DNA from: Pyropia haitanensis
Lineage: Eukaryota > Rhodophyta > Bangiophyceae > Bangiales > Bangiaceae
Length of the DNA: 64,000 bases
Direction: 5' to 3'
Assembly: GCA_008729055.1 (NCBI GenBank)
Contig: SDUX01000007.1
Span: forward strand, 5,067,409 to 5,131,408
Below the pieces are notes generated by a model. That model was not told the DNA's origin. It did no database searches and saw only the letters and a list, made by a program, of their open reading frames with translations. Both the position numbers and the translations under genes were made by a program. The first letter of the stretch is position 1. Each line of letters starts with the position of its first letter. Shown here piece after piece: positions 11,313 through 23,403 of the stretch.

Positions 11313-13844
11313 GGCAGGACCTATCTAAGGCGAACAAAAAATATATACGTGGGAAGTTTGCAGGCGTACAGACAACAGACGCTCGCCACGGGCGCGCAGG
11401 TACGTGCATCAGAGGCTTCGTCGGCCAGACGATAGCCTTCAATGGCCGTGACACCCCCCACGACCCGTTCATCAGTGTCTTGGCCACAGCGTTCCGCGCT
11501 CCAACTTTATTCGTCTCGCATGCAGTGTCCGCACCTGACTGGGTCCGAAAGCCCGGAGAGCGATCCAAAGCAGCTCGGCTCCAAGCTTGCTGTCGCGGTC
11601 GGGTTCTCGGCTCTTCCAGCACACAACAAATGAACGTCTGGGGAGCGAGCGGAGTCGCCCAGCGCGCAGGAATTCAGCCAGTCGCTGCAGTCCTACAGGG
11701 TTTGTGTACGAGGCTCGCGAGGAGGCCTGGTGTCGAGCGGAGGGGGGCACGAAGCAAAGCAACTTGAGTCGGCGCAGCAACGAAGACGAGTGTTGCGGAT
11801 ACAAGTACCGTGTGCAATTCTTGCATGCACAAAGCGCTCATCAAATAATGCAGGTAGATGACAGTGCTAGCGAGCCTTAAATAGCCGCCGACAAGAAGTG
11901 AGCGTCCAAACAGATGAGGCCGACCACGGCTGATTCGAGAAGACTTTGAGAGAACTTTCAGGATGCACGTTCGCTATTTTATTGATGAGCCTTGGGCAGA
12001 GTTCATCACATACTCAATCGATCCAGTCGCCCGTTAAGTGCAATGAAACGATACTACGGTATCTTCTGAACATGGGCAGCACAACAGCGCTCCGAACACA
12101 AGTGGTCCAGTGCACCCTCCTGCACCCGTATTGTGCGGCGTACGGACACGACAGTCACTTCCGCCCTGAGAAGCCTCATTCCTTTTGCAGTCTCATCCTC
12201 GCGCTCTCTCGCCACCGTTTTCTCACGCCGCTGTAGCCATGCGCCCACACCTCTGGCCTGTCGGCAGCAGCAGCACGGCCAGAACATGCCTGGTTGGGAA
12301 CCAACCTTCGGCGTTCGTTTCACCTCAGTCGCGGCGGTCAGTCAGCAAAGGGTCCAGCGTTCTGGTAGTGGCTGTCTGCAGCGGCAGCTCTCGAGGCTCG
12401 TTGCTTCACGAGGGTGTCGGTTGTGGAGTACCCCGCGTCTGCACTGCTCTCGTTATGGAAATGTTGACAAGAGGCCGACCGCAGCAGATAGCTTTCAGAT
12501 GTGAGGGCTCGATCAAGCCAACGCTGACGCGAGCAACTGTCGTACAGCATCTCTCGAGGTATGCGCGAAGCCGGTAACTCTCAGAGACCTGCGACTAAAC
12601 CCGAAGGCTGACTTGTACAAGTTCGCAGACGACGACCACGCCGTCCAGACGTTGCCGTGAATGTTGCTGTCAGAGTTTGTGCGCTCGCGTAGCGTGGACA
12701 ATTGTTGAGAGCGGTTTTCGCGGTACCCGCGACAGCCTGGTATGAAGCTTGTACTAGTCTGGACTTACTTGAAGAGGTTGATATGTAGTTCGACGTGATT
12801 GAATTATCATTGACTGCTGACCGTGTCCCCGAGCGCCTCAATGAAAGCTGTTTTTTCTCCGCACGCCACATTTTGTCGGTGGACCGCCATCTGGGAGATG
12901 TTACGACCGTCGCCTGTTCACCAGCGAGGTTCTACCCCACCCTCCGCACCGTCCCCGCGTTGACCGCAAAGACCACGTGCACCAACTCCACCACAGCGTA
13001 ACCGCTCTTCACAGCCTCGCGCCAGCTCGACGCGTAAAACTCCCCTATCAGCGTCCCTGGTGCGCCGCCCGACACCGAGTGTGACCTGATTGTCCCACGG
13101 GCGGCTGATGGTCGGAGCCCAGCCAGTGAACTGAACTGTACGCAGATGGAGGTGGGGCAGGACCAGTGAGCTGTCCAGGTGGCAGCTGCGTGGCCAAGGA
13201 CAGTGTAGTCGCTGGCCGCGTCGTGCGTGAGCGTAGGGCTGTACTCTCCGCCACGGACGGTGAGTAGGACCATTGGTGATGCTCGCTGGTGTCACTCGGG
13301 ACGGTCAATGGGATGGCTGCAGCCGCCTTTCGTAGCCTAGTTTCCGAGGCAGGCACGAGGAACTGGCGCTCGCGTCTCTCCATTTCCAGACCACGAGTTG
13401 CACTCGTGCGCAATCCCCGTTCTGTAACCGCTCTTCGGTGCCTCCGTAGCCTCGGTGGTTCCAAATCCAATGACGCATGCACTTAACCGGCCATCAAGTC
13501 GGGTCACCTGCGAGCCCCTCAGTGTTGCCACAAAATGCCCTGCTAGCCCAGGGCGTAGGACCAGGCCCGCGCCCAAAAACAGTCGGTAAACAGCGTGCTC
13601 CTACAACAAGGGATAGGCAAAGGAGGCATGGCGCTCCGTCCCGCAGCAGAGTCGCGATGGAGCGAGGGGTGCGAGGTCAAGCGAACCTGCCTGCCGATGG
13701 ATGTTTGACTGAGCACTTCGGGCGTCCACCTGCGCAGTGGGCTTTGTTGCGGGATCCACGCTGATCGCCTTTCAAGAGCAGAACCTTGCAGAATTCACGA
13801 TCCAGGGCGATCATGAAGTGCCCTAGAGACCCCGTAGAGGCCGA

Positions 13845-14230
13845 TTTCTTGAAGAAAACGTGATAAACCTTGAAGTCAGTATGATGACATGCTCGGTCGT
13901 GGGGTTGCGACACACCACAAGGTGCGTCTCAGTGCGGGCTACACAGTGATGTACTGAACGATGACGACCAAGCATGTCTTGACCCATTGTTCAAGGTTTA
14001 TCAAGCTTTCTTCAAGTGCTAATGCACACAGCTCTCGCGCCGCATTAAGCGTGATCACGCTCTCCAAGTAGAAGTACAGCATCGACAAGAGCTTGTAGCC
14101 CCCGATTCACCTGAAAAGTCCCATGTTTCTCGGATTGTATCCCGGCACTTATGAAGCTCGCCGGAGTTGATCACATGAAGCGCACGCCGAATCTCGGCGG
14201 CCTGCAGATCTTCCTGAGAGTTTTTTTTTC
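13845..14230 (-). pseudogene. Second decayed coding relic, overlapping an inverted repeat
   Basis: On the minus strand a frame from about 14220 to 14110 reads as ordinary helical protein (DLQAAEIRRALHVINSGEL, then HKCRDTIRETWDFSGESGA). After a shift near 14105 the next frame reads YKLLSMLYFYLESVITL, then ALALEESLINLEQWVKTC, and stops near 13945. A run of nine A on the minus strand (14221-14229) precedes the first segment. A diverged copy of the final segment (LEENVINLE...TCSVV) is encoded on the opposite strand from 13848, which creates the inverted repeat. The family is not recognised. The even amino-acid composition contrasts with the Pro/Gly/Arg/Ala noise seen elsewhere. Confidence 0.35.
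13848..14016. repeat. Imperfect inverted repeat, 53-bp arms and 63-bp loop
   Basis: The left arm is 13848-13900 and the right arm 13964-14016. The reverse complement of the right arm aligns to the left arm without gaps, with 42 of 53 bases matching by hand count. The outer 10 bases (CTTGAAGAAA), an inner TGATAAACCTTGAA block and a terminal ACATGC(T/C)(C/T)GGTCGT-like block are best conserved. As RNA it could form a long hairpin. Both arms encode related peptides when read outward to inward, so it may come from an inverted duplication of a coding fragment instead of being a selected hairpin. Confidence 0.75.
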
Positions 14231-17200
14231 AATTACGCGGTACAGTACGCTCCCAACCGTCGGCTTGCTTCTCTCCGACGACACTGACAGGCACCCGAAG
14301 CACTTGCGCTGAGACCGGGTTCCGCATCCGTGCCGCCTCTGCCCGCCCCCCTACCACCCCCCCCCCGCTCGGTCGATTGCAGGGGGCAGGGACAGTCAGA
14401 GAGGGGGAGGGAGGCGCTTCCCACCGAAGCATGACGGCCTAAAGATGCCGCAGCCATGACCTGAGTATCGTTGGTCCCGAAAACTGCGCTTTGTAGAGAC
14501 AATGGCGTAGATGTACGTGTACATCAGGGTACCTGTTGCCCGCGACGTGAGCCACCGAACACGGTAACGACCATGTCATGGAGCGAAAGGAAGTGGGTAT
14601 GCGGGGCTTCAGGAGCTGCGTACGGCTCCAACTCGATGCCCCTCATACACGCCAACGTTCTGGAGCATTCGTGCTAAAGAATCCCCCAGCGGTCGGTGCT
14701 CTGGTCTGGCTCATAAGATTGGTGTTGTGACAAGAGTTTCTTTTTCGTTTTGCTGGTGGAACGAGAGGGAGGACATCAGGGGGGGTGCGGGGGACACGGC
14801 GGCGGGCTATCATGGACAATGTGCGTTGGCTTGAAATGCACTGTGACGTTCGTGTGGCTGGTGGTGCACGCGGTGCGGGTGAAGATCGTGGACGGGCCTG
14901 TTTGTGTCTTCCGATGCGCTTCGTCCGGCGTCATCAGCCGGGCCATGGAGAGGGATTGTCGGCCGCTCAGGGATTGCCTTCGTGGTCCCCGCGAGGACTG
15001 TGATGGAGAGTTACCGAAACTTGACAGCCAATTGGATGCTCCTTCATAGGGAACCCATCACCTTCCTTCAATATACTTTACCGTGTTTATCAACCTGTTA
15101 AGTGTGCGGATAAGCCTCTAATCCACTCGGTTGGGGCGGCGGCCGCCGCGGCGCGTGCGACCACTTCAAGGAAAGTCAAGGTTTGTTCAAGCCCTTCCGG
15201 CTTGAAGAGGCCCTGATCGTGGATCCCGCAACAAAGCCCACTGCGCTGGTCTGCTTTTATTGTGGGCAATGTGTCCGGCTGCATGGCTGGTTGACAGAGT
15301 ACTTGTCAGTGTTTGAATTGCCTTCGACTGTGTCGGATGAAATTGGGTGAACAAAGCTCCGCTTGAGTCGTGAGCAGAGCCAAAAGAATCGGCCGTGCTT
15401 CATGAATTTCCCGCACGAGTGAAAGAAGTCTTTTGACAGCAATTTTTCATGAGACCACTTCAGATTCTTCTGTACGTGAACATCAGTGACTATGTCACGG
15501 TGTGATCGGACCACGGTTCGGCCGTTGTACGATCTCAAAGTGTTTTTGGGATTGACCACAACAGCCTCAAGGGCACACCGTTTACATTGTCGGAATGGGG
15601 AGCCCAGTCCAGCCGTCCCAGGCTCGGAACCGCAGTCGGCCCGTGGGGTCCGTGCTGCCAGTCCAACGGTATCTGCCGTGAAAGACAGTATGTATGGCTG
15701 GGCTTCCACATCGACAGGCGGCGCCCGACCTGTGCTCGACACGAATCGCGGAGCAGGCAGCCGGCGTACGCCAGACGGCCCGGCGGGCCGGTAGATCCCG
15801 AACTCCGGGCTCCTCTCGCCTGCCGCCATGCAATGGCCGTCTTGCCAGTTTCCCCGTCATGCCGCACCGGTGGCAAAGATCTCATGCCAAGAGGCGGGAA
15901 CCTGTGGATGCCTGTAGGCCTCTTGTTGGTGTTGGTAAGGCCAGCCGGGCTCTGAGCGGAGGGTGGTGAACGTACGGGAGAGATCACGGCGGTCAGAGCG
16001 GACGACAGGCCGCCGCCAGGGAGGCGGCCAGTAACTGTCGGTCACCGCCAGCCACCGCAACTGTAGCGTCGCGGAGGCCTGTCGTCGCACGCGAGATCCT
16101 CTCGCGCGAGAAGGCAACTGAAACCGCGGCGTTCTTCCCATAGGGCTCTTGCCACCTGGTCTCGCTGGATCAGGCTGGGATGGGTCACCAGCGTGCTGCG
16201 CGCCCTGTGTGCAACAGGCAGACTGCAGTGGTCTGTATTGGTCACCAGCGACACGCTACGCACAGGGACTTGCGGTACACCAATTATTGGTCTGTCTGTG
16301 ATTCCTTGCTATGCGACTTAACGTACGTTTTTCGCACCCGCGATGTATTGGGGTGGTCATCACGTATTCAGTAGCCCTGATCGGAAGGCAAGCAATCAGT
16401 ACAACTGCCGATTAGTTTGATTGAACGAATTTTGTTCTGTGCAGTATGGACGATCACGAGTATTTCATCAGATCTATATGAAGCCCCTTCTCAGAGCAGA
16501 TGTCGGACACGTGCTTTCAGCAGTGCAGCACCCTCAGAGGCAACCTGCGGACCGCCCCCAGAACGTACACTGCCGACAAGACGCATCCCTGCAGTCTCTT
16601 TTGCTCATCCTGCTCGAATTCCCCGTTGCTGACCAATTGCCCTTGGGCGTAGTCCGGGCTTCGGCAGGGACCTCTTGGTCGGCGGCGGCGACTGTGGCGG
16701 CCTCCCCGCCTCCTCGCGGCGCTGTCGCCGCCGCAGCTGCCGCACCGGTGCACCCCGTCGGCCCATGTAGCGGTCGCGGGTAATCCGCGGGGCAGTGGTC
16801 GCTTCGCGGGGCAGTGTTGCGCACCGTCCACACCAGCCGCTCCGACACAGCTGTGTTGTCAAAGAAGAGACGCTCACCTTTATCATCTAGGCTCTGTCCC
16901 TGCTGGTTTGCCAAACCGGTCCGTGTCAAGTAGGTTGCGGGGTGCGACGCGGAGGGGTACGGACGCGACCGGCGTGGGCGGCACGGGTGCTGGAGACCAT
17001 GCATGCGAGCCGTGTGTGCGGAACTCCTCCTCTGTCTCCGCACGAGCCAAACACTGCAAGCGGGTTGGCAGCCGAGGTCCAGTGCGTGAAGAGCTGCCTT
17101 GGGGGGTCGGGCCTCCCGTTCAGTGCCGGATCTGGCGCGGTCCGCGCGGCATCGTGGTGCGGCGAACCATCTCGGCTCAAGTGTCCGTGAATGTTTGTGC

Positions 17201-17615
17201 GCTCACGGGTTTAGGTCGAGCACGTTCGTGGTTCACCAAGCGGTTGACAGCTTGAAGGACACACCGGAAAGCCATTGGAGCGGGGTGGAGCTGATTGGTC
17301 GGTCGCTCTGACTGTTGACGGATGGGGTCGAAACCAACCGTGCCCGAGGGGTACTTCTCAACCAATGGCAGGCGCAGAAGTTGGGGCGTGACCAATGAGC
17401 CGCTGTCATACACAAAGCACATCCAGAAGTTGTAGAAAGATTAAAAAGTCAGGATTGGCGAGGACGACGAACAGGCTGGCGAGTCCCCGAGCGCAGCCAC
17501 CTGCTGCGTCCTGCGGCGTTGCCCCGCGCAGCGACGGCGGGGACGCGGCGCGCCTTCCCTCCCCCCCCCTCCGCGTGTCCATGGTTGTCTGGCACCGCCG
17601 CGCGCCGCGTCCCCC

Positions 17616-18680
17616 GTGTGGGATGGCGCAGCCTCTTCCCCCTGCTGGCGCGTCGCCATTCCCCCCCCCCGCTACGCCGGCGCGGCGCGGGTGGCGGCGC
17701 TCGCCGCGCGGCGGCTCGCCGGCGCCGCCCTGCCCGTCGCGGCGGCCGTCGCGGCCGTGACCGCCGCGGCGGTGCTGGGCGGCTACCCCACCCCCGCGGC
17801 GGCCGCCACCACCGCCCTCTGCATGGCCGGCCTCGCGGCACCCCGCACGCACCCCGCGGCGGTCGGCCACCGCGGCGCCGAGGGCGCCGCCCCCGAAAAC
17901 ACGCTGCCCGCGCTCGCCGCTGGCGCCGCCGCCGTTGGCGCCGTCGAGGCGGACGTGACGCTCTCGGCCGACGGCACCGCGTGGCTCTACCACGATGAGC
18001 GGCTCGACAGCCACTCAAACGGCACGGGGCGGCCGTGCGCGTCGGCTGACGCGGCGCTCGCGGCGGTCGCCGTCGCGGGGGGGGCCGCGTACGGGCTGGC
18101 GGGCGTGACCGCGCCGCTGACGCGGCTGGCGCCCGCCCTGGCCGCCGTCGGCGGCGGCGTCGAGTGGATGCTCGACATCAAGACGTGCGGCTGGCCCGGT
18201 GGTGTCCCCCCGGACGGCACGCTCCCGGCGGGCGTGACCACTGCCGACGCGCCGGCCGACCCGGACGGCTGCGTCGCGTGCCCCGCGCTCGTCGCGGCCA
18301 TCGGGGCCGCCGTCGACGCGGCCGCCGTCTCCACCGACGCCATCGTCTTTACGTCGACGCAGCCGTCGGCGCTCGCGGCGGTGCGGTCGCGGTGGCCCGC
18401 CGCCGCGGCGGTGCTGTCGCGCGACGCCAAGGCGGCGTGGCGGCCGCGGCGGTCGCTGCTCGCCGAGTTTGCGCCGTGGACGGGCGGCGCGCTCGAGTGG
18501 CGGCTCGCGCTCGCGCGGCCCGACCTTGTCGCCGCGCTGGCGCGCCGCTCGGGCGGGCGGGTGTATGGGTGGACGGTGCGGGGGTGGAAAGCGTGGCGGG
18601 CGGTCGGCTGCGCGGGGGCGGGGTGGGGGATCACGAGCTACCCAGACCGAGTGGCGGGGTGGAGGGCGGGAAAGAAGTGA
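17616..18680 (+). CDS. Glycerophosphodiester phosphodiesterase (GDPD family)
   Basis: GDPDs hydrolyse glycerophosphodiesters to glycerol-3-phosphate and an alcohol. Counting from 17616 (354 residues) the family motifs appear in order: GHRG (H85-R86), PENT (E94), the metal ligands in EADV (E111, D113), YHDE (H126), an LDIK strand where the family usually has LEIK, an IVFTSTQ strand, VYGWTVR, and a C-terminal GITSYPDRV in the usual TDYPDR position. An alanine-rich hydrophobic segment before the domain (about residues 36-75) suggests a membrane anchor or signal. The start is uncertain: 17616 is a GTG, and the first in-frame ATG (17823) lies inside the hydrophobic segment. A good ATG at 17581 lies in another frame that would join this one if the C10 run at 17661-17670 were off by a base. 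The enzyme assignment is firm; the N-terminus is not. Confidence 0.85.
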   Translation: MWDGAASSPCWRVAIPPPRYAGAARVAALAARRLAGAALPVAAAVAAVTAAAVLGGYPTPAAAATTALCMAGLAAPRTHPAAVGHRGAEGAAPENTLPALAAGAAAVGAVEADVTLSADGTAWLYHDERLDSHSNGTGRPCASADAALAAVAVAGGAAYGLAGVTAPLTRLAPALAAVGGGVEWMLDIKTCGWPGGVPPDGTLPAGVTTADAPADPDGCVACPALVAAIGAAVDAAAVSTDAIVFTSTQPSALAAVRSRWPAAAAVLSRDAKAAWRPRRSLLAEFAPWTGGALEWRLALARPDLVAALARRSGGRVYGWTVRGWKAWRAVGCAGAGWGITSYPDRVAGWRAGKK

Positions 18681-18728
18681 GTGGGGCGGCGCGCTGAGGG
18701 AGATTGGACGGCTGGAGGTGGTGGGAGC

Positions 18729-18761
18729 GGGGGGGGGGGGGGGGGGGGGGCGGGGGGGGGG
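18729..18761. repeat. Poly-G tract just after the GDPD gene
   Basis: Twenty-two G, one C, then ten G, about 50 bases after the GDPD stop codon. No other function is apparent. Confidence 0.85.
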
Positions 18762-19485
18762 TGGATGTGTTTGGGGTGTGGGTGCTGGGCACGCCACCGC
18801 CGCCCTTGATGGCGGTTACCCCCACCGCGGGCGCCCCTAGGCCGTGCGCGACGCCGCGTCCGACGACGCGCGCCGCCACGGCGAACCTGTCGAGTGGGGG
18901 TGCGCCCACCAGGGCGCCTCGTGTTGCCACCAGCTCGGCCGCCGCTACCGGCGCGGTCGGGTCTCTACCGATCCGGGGAGGGAGCGCGCGGGGGGGGCGC
19001 GGGTGCCGCTTCCTCCCGCCCCCCCCACGTCGGTGCCGCCCGGCAGCGCCGTGCCCGGGGCGGCCGCTGTGGGGCCCCCGCGCGCGGCGGCGGCGGCCGC
19101 CACCCCGTCACGACCAGCACCCTCGCTACCGCTTCCGCCTACCGCTACTACGACGACCACCGCGGCCACCGCCACTACCACCGCCACTACCACCGCCACC
19201 ACAGCGGGACACACAAGTCCCATCCGCGGCGGCTGTGGGGGAGCAAGCGCGGGGAGTGGGGATGGCGAGTGGCAGCGCCACGCTTTTTCGGTATGCTTGT
19301 TCCCTCCTGTGGTGTGGACAAAACCCACGCTGCCCGCCGTTGGTGGCCAGCGGCGGCGTCTCTGGCCCGCGGCGGCCGCCGCTTGAGAGGCAACGATGCG
19401 CGGTGACGGTGACATTGGCGGGGGCGGCCAAGACGACGGTACCCGCATTGCGGCGGTGACGACGGTGACGGCGGCGGTGGCGGTG

Positions 19486-19527
<42 letters not shown>

Positions 19528-20436
19528 GCGGTTGTGACGGCGGCGGTTGCGGTGGCGGCCGCGGCGCCGCCGCCGCCGCCGCCACCACCCCACTCGGCCG
19601 CAATTCCCGCCGTGCCGCCCAACCGACCGCTCCCCAGACGGCGGCCGCCCTACCCGCCCCAATCGCACACCGTCGTGCGGGTCCCGCGACGCTCGCGCGA
19701 GGCACCCCCCCCCCCCCCCCGCCCCCCACCGCCTCCCACACTGCGTCGGCCGCCCGCGACCCGTGGCCTGCCAGGCGCCCCGCCTCGTCCCGCCGCGCGC
19801 GCGCGCGTGCGGCCGCGGCGGTGGGGTGGGGTGGCGGGGGGGGGGGGGGGGGGGGGGGGGGCCGCGGACGGACGGTGGGGCGCTCGCTTCGCGCCGCCAG
19901 GCGCGCGCGCCCACCGCGGCCGCGCGCGCGCCGACGCGGCGGTGGGCGCGGGTGGTCCCCCCCCCCTCACTCACCCACCGGCGCGCGCGTCGCCGCGGCG
20001 GTGGGGGGGGGGGGGGGGACGAGACCGCCACGCCGCCGCCCGCCGCTGCGCACCGGTGCGTGGTGGCGTGGTCTTGCGTGGGCGCGCCGCCGCCGCCGCG
20101 CACCCGCTCCCCCCCCCCCCCGCCCCGCACGCGGCGCGTCCCGCACCCCCCCCCCCCCCCCCCCCCCCCCCCCTACTACGACTGCCGCCCGCTGCACGGC
20201 GCCTCTGCTCCCCCCCCGCCCCCCCCCCCCCCTCCCTCCCTCCCCCCCCGCGCCGACCCGTCCCTCCTCCCCCACCCGCCCCCCGTCCCGCGGCGCGCCC
20301 GTCACCGGCCGGCCGCGCCGCCGCGACCGCCGCCGCCGGCCGCCACCCGCCGGCTGCCGCCGCGGTCCGCCGCCGCCGCCGCCGCTGCCCGCCCCCGCGC
20401 GCGTGCCGTAACGGCCGCGCGCGCCCCGCGCATCGT

Positions 20437-20527
20437 CCCCCGCCCGCCCGCCCGCCCGCCCGCCCGCCCGCCCGCCCGCCCGTCTGCCCGCCCGCCCGTC
20501 TGCCCGCCCGCCCGCCCGCCCGCCCGC
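20437..20527. repeat. (CCCG)n microsatellite
   Basis: About 20 tetranucleotide units, mostly CCCG with scattered CCGT variants, giving Pro-Ala-Arg repeats in every frame. It is simple sequence with no sign of coding constraint. Confidence 0.85.
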
Positions 20528-21335
20528 TGTCCCGCCCGCCCGACCGCCCAGCCGACCGACTGCCCGACCGGCCGCTCGACGTGGGCGGGGGGGGGGGGTT
20601 GGCGCGTGGCCGAGCGGCGCGACGGTGCCGTGTCCAACCCCCCCCCCCCCCCCTTACCTCATCTCCTCCTTGACATCCCCCTACCGTCTCTGGTCTGTCC
20701 CTTCCCCCTCCGTCTGTTCCCTGACCGCACGCCGCCACCCCACCCGTCAGTGCCCACCGCCGGCCGGGGTCGCGGCGGTCCCCCCTCGTGCCGGCGGGGG
20801 CGGGGGGGGGGGGGGGGGGGGTGGTGCTGCCGCCCGTTGCCGGCCGCCGTGGTGGTGGTGGCGGCGGGGCGGCGGCCGGGCCGGACGTGCCACCACCGCC
20901 GCCGCCCCACCCCTCCCCCGTTTTTGGCGCCCGCTTCCGGTCTGCGGAGCCTGGCCCGTAGCGGGCGCCCCGCCGGGACGGCGGTTGCGCGGTCGCCGGC
21001 GGGGTGATCCCCCGTGTTGGGGTGGGGAGCGCGGTGCCTTCCACCGCACCCCCCCCCCGCCCCCAGAACCCGCCCCCCCCCCCCCCCCACCCTTTTTTCC
21101 CCTCCCTTCTTGCTCCCCTCCCCTCCCCCCCCCCCCGCCTGCTCACCCCCCCACCCCCATGGCGGCCCCCCCTCCCGCCCCCCCCTCCTCCCCCCCCCCC
21201 CGCGGCGGGCCGCCCCCCCCCCGTGCCGCCCGCCCCCCTGTGGCGCCGCTCCTCCCGCCTGCCGCTGCCGCTGCCCAGCCTCCGCCGCACCTCCCCGCTG
21301 CCACCGCTGTCGCCGTCGTCGCCGGGCTGGGGGGG

Positions 21336-21369
<34 letters not shown>

Positions 21370-21395
21370 GTGGTGGTGGCGGTGGCGGCGGTGGC

Positions 21396-21426
<31 letters not shown>

Positions 21427-21637
21427 GCAGTGGCGGTGGTGACAGCGGGGGGGGGGGGGGGGGTCCCGCCGCTGGCGTCGCCGCCGCCGGGGTGGTGGCG
21501 CCGCGGCAGACGTTGGCGCGGGGGGGCGTGGCGTGGTGGGCGGCGGCGAGGGGGTGGGGGGGGGTGGGGGGCTTGCACTCGACTTTGGCGGCGTTGATGG
21601 TGGCGGTGGCGGCGGTGGCGGTGGTGGTGTCGGTGGC

Positions 21638-21680
21638 GGTGGTGGTGGTGGTGGTGGTGGTGGTGGTGGTGGTGGTGGTG
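21638..21680. repeat. (GGT)n trinucleotide tract
   Basis: Fourteen or so GGT units on the plus strand within a longer G-rich region that also has GGC repeats (about 21335-21440). It encodes poly-Val, poly-Gly or poly-Trp depending on frame. Confidence 0.8.
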
Positions 21681-22639
21681 GCCGGGGGGGGGAGGGGGAG
21701 GGGGGAGGGGGGGGTGTTGTTACCCGGTGGGGGGGTTGGCGCCGGCCGGGGGGGTGGGGGGGGAGGGGGGGGCGGGGGGCGCGGTGGGGTGGCGGGTCTC
21801 GGCGCGTGGGTGGGTGGCGCGCTCGGCAGCGGCGGGGGCGGTGGCTTTGGCGGCGGCTTTGGCGGCGGCTTTGGCGGCGGCGGCGCCGTTGACCCCGACG
21901 CGCCCCTGTTTGGCACCGAGGGCCTCCTCAGCGGCCGTGCGCCGCCGTTTGTGCTGCCCGACTTTGGGCTCGTCGAGTGGGCGGGCGCCGCCGGGGGGGC
22001 GGCCGGGGGGGGGGGGGGGGACGGCGCCGCCGGTGGGGGGGGGGGGGGGGGGGGGGGGGAGGGTTCGCCGCCGGTTTGGGAGGCGGTCACTATGGGGACA
22101 GGCGAGAGGGGGGGGGGGGGGGAGGGCGCGTGTGGGGGCGTGACCGACCCCGGGGGGGACGCCGGCCGGGGGCGGGTGGCTGGGCCGCGCCGGGGGGGGG
22201 GGCGTGGGCGTCTGGGGGAGGGGGCGGCGGCGGCGGCGGCGGCGGTGGTGGTGGTGGTGGTGGTGGTGGACCCGGCAGGGGAGGAGCGGGGGGAGGGGGG
22301 CGGGCGTGCGCGGGGTGGGGGCGGCCGACGCCGCCGCCCCGCGGTCGGTGTCGTCGCCGCTGCCGGTGGAGGGGGGGGGAGTGGCGCGGGGGTGGCGCTG
22401 GGGGGGCGCCCGGCCGCCGGCCGTGGGTGCCCGAGGGGGGGGGCGACGCGGACCGGGGGGGCAGCGGCGGCGGTGGGGAGGGCGGGGGTGGTGGTGGTGC
22501 CGCCGTCGGCGACGGCGGCGACGGCGGCGACGGCGGCGACGGCGGCGACGGCGGCGGCGGCGGCGACGCGGCGGCCGCGGCGGCGGCGGCGGCGGCACGC
22601 GCGGCGGCGGCGGCGGCGGCGGCCCCCCCCGGCGCGGAC

Positions 22640-23371
22640 ATGTGGGTGGTGATGGCCAACGCGGTGCGCGCCGAGGCCATGTCCACCTACGCGCTGCTGC
22701 TGTCGGTGCAGCGGCGGTGGAGCCGGCTGACCGGCTCGGACCTCCGCGCGGTCGTGGCGTTTTGGGCCGTCACCCACCACTTTATCGAGGTGACGCTCGC
22801 CGTCGAGCGCGGCACCCTCCTCCCCGCCCTCCTCGCGTCCGCGACCGCCGCCGCCGCCGCCGCCGGCCGCGCCCCCCCGCCGACCTCCTCGCCTACACCA
22901 CCGTCGCGGGCCCCGCGTCGCGCGCGCGCCTCGCCGCGGCGCTCGCGTCCATCCGGCATCTGCTCGCCGCCCCCCCGCCGCCCGCGGCGCTCCTCCACGC
23001 CCTCTACACCGCCCTCCTCTCCCTCCTGCCGTCCCTCCTCGCGCACCTGGCGGGCCTCCACGCGGCGGCGCTGCCGCACGCGCCGCCCGCCGCCGACCAC
23101 GCCGCCATCGCCACCGCGTACGCGGCGCGCGGGCGGGGGCGGGAGGTCCTCGCGCTGCTCGGCCGCGGCTTTGGCGCCGACAGTGACCGCCGCGAGTGGG
23201 CGGTGGCCGCGTTGGGCGTTGCCCGCGCGGGCGCGCTGGAGGGCTGGATGGCGGCGGTCGACGCCGCGCATGGGGGGATCGTGGTGGACCTGCAGCGGCG
23301 GCTGCGGGGGGTGCCGGAGGGGGGCAAGGTGGGGCTGGGGGGGTCGGCAGTGGGGGGGGGGGGGGGGGGTC

Positions 23372-23403
<32 letters not shown>

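Larger units (their letters stand above)
8101..17580. other. ~9.4-kb lower-GC region without intact genes
   Basis: Base composition falls to a more balanced mix and stop codons become frequent in all six frames. No ORF here has a recognisable domain or an intact start-to-stop gene structure. Coding-like fragments in minus-strand frames (pseudogene entries at 10519-11312 and 13845-14230) and an inverted repeat (13848-14016) suggest a graveyard of old mobile or duplicated genes. I saw no tRNA-like cloverleaf, rRNA or long terminal repeat, but scattered exons of a real spliced gene cannot be excluded by eye. Confidence 0.5.
18681..22639. other. Simple-repeat desert between GDPD and the helical protein gene
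   Basis: Roughly 4 kb dominated by poly-G/poly-C runs (for example 18729-18761 and around 19840-19860 and 20150-20175), (CCCG)n, (GGT)n and (GGC)n tracts. All frames are long and open, but most encode only biased repeats. One possible exception lies on the plus strand near 21835-21985, where a frame reads DPDAPLFGTEGLLSGR and then VLPDFGLVEWAG, which looks like real protein and may be the N-terminal part of the gene that resumes at 22640. Poly-G runs between them change the frame. Confidence 0.5.

Noticed and set aside
8101..17580. Search by eye for tRNA genes, rRNA and LTRs in the low-GC block
   Set aside because: No cloverleaf with B-box-like GGTTCGANTCC, no rRNA landmark and no terminal repeats were seen. 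A tRNAscan or LTR finder run would be needed to exclude them fully.
20625..22652. A 675-codon plus-strand ORF
   Set aside because: Mostly poly-Gly, poly-Val and poly-Pro from simple repeats. Only the short patch near 21835-21985 looks like protein, and it probably belongs to the gene resuming at 22640.
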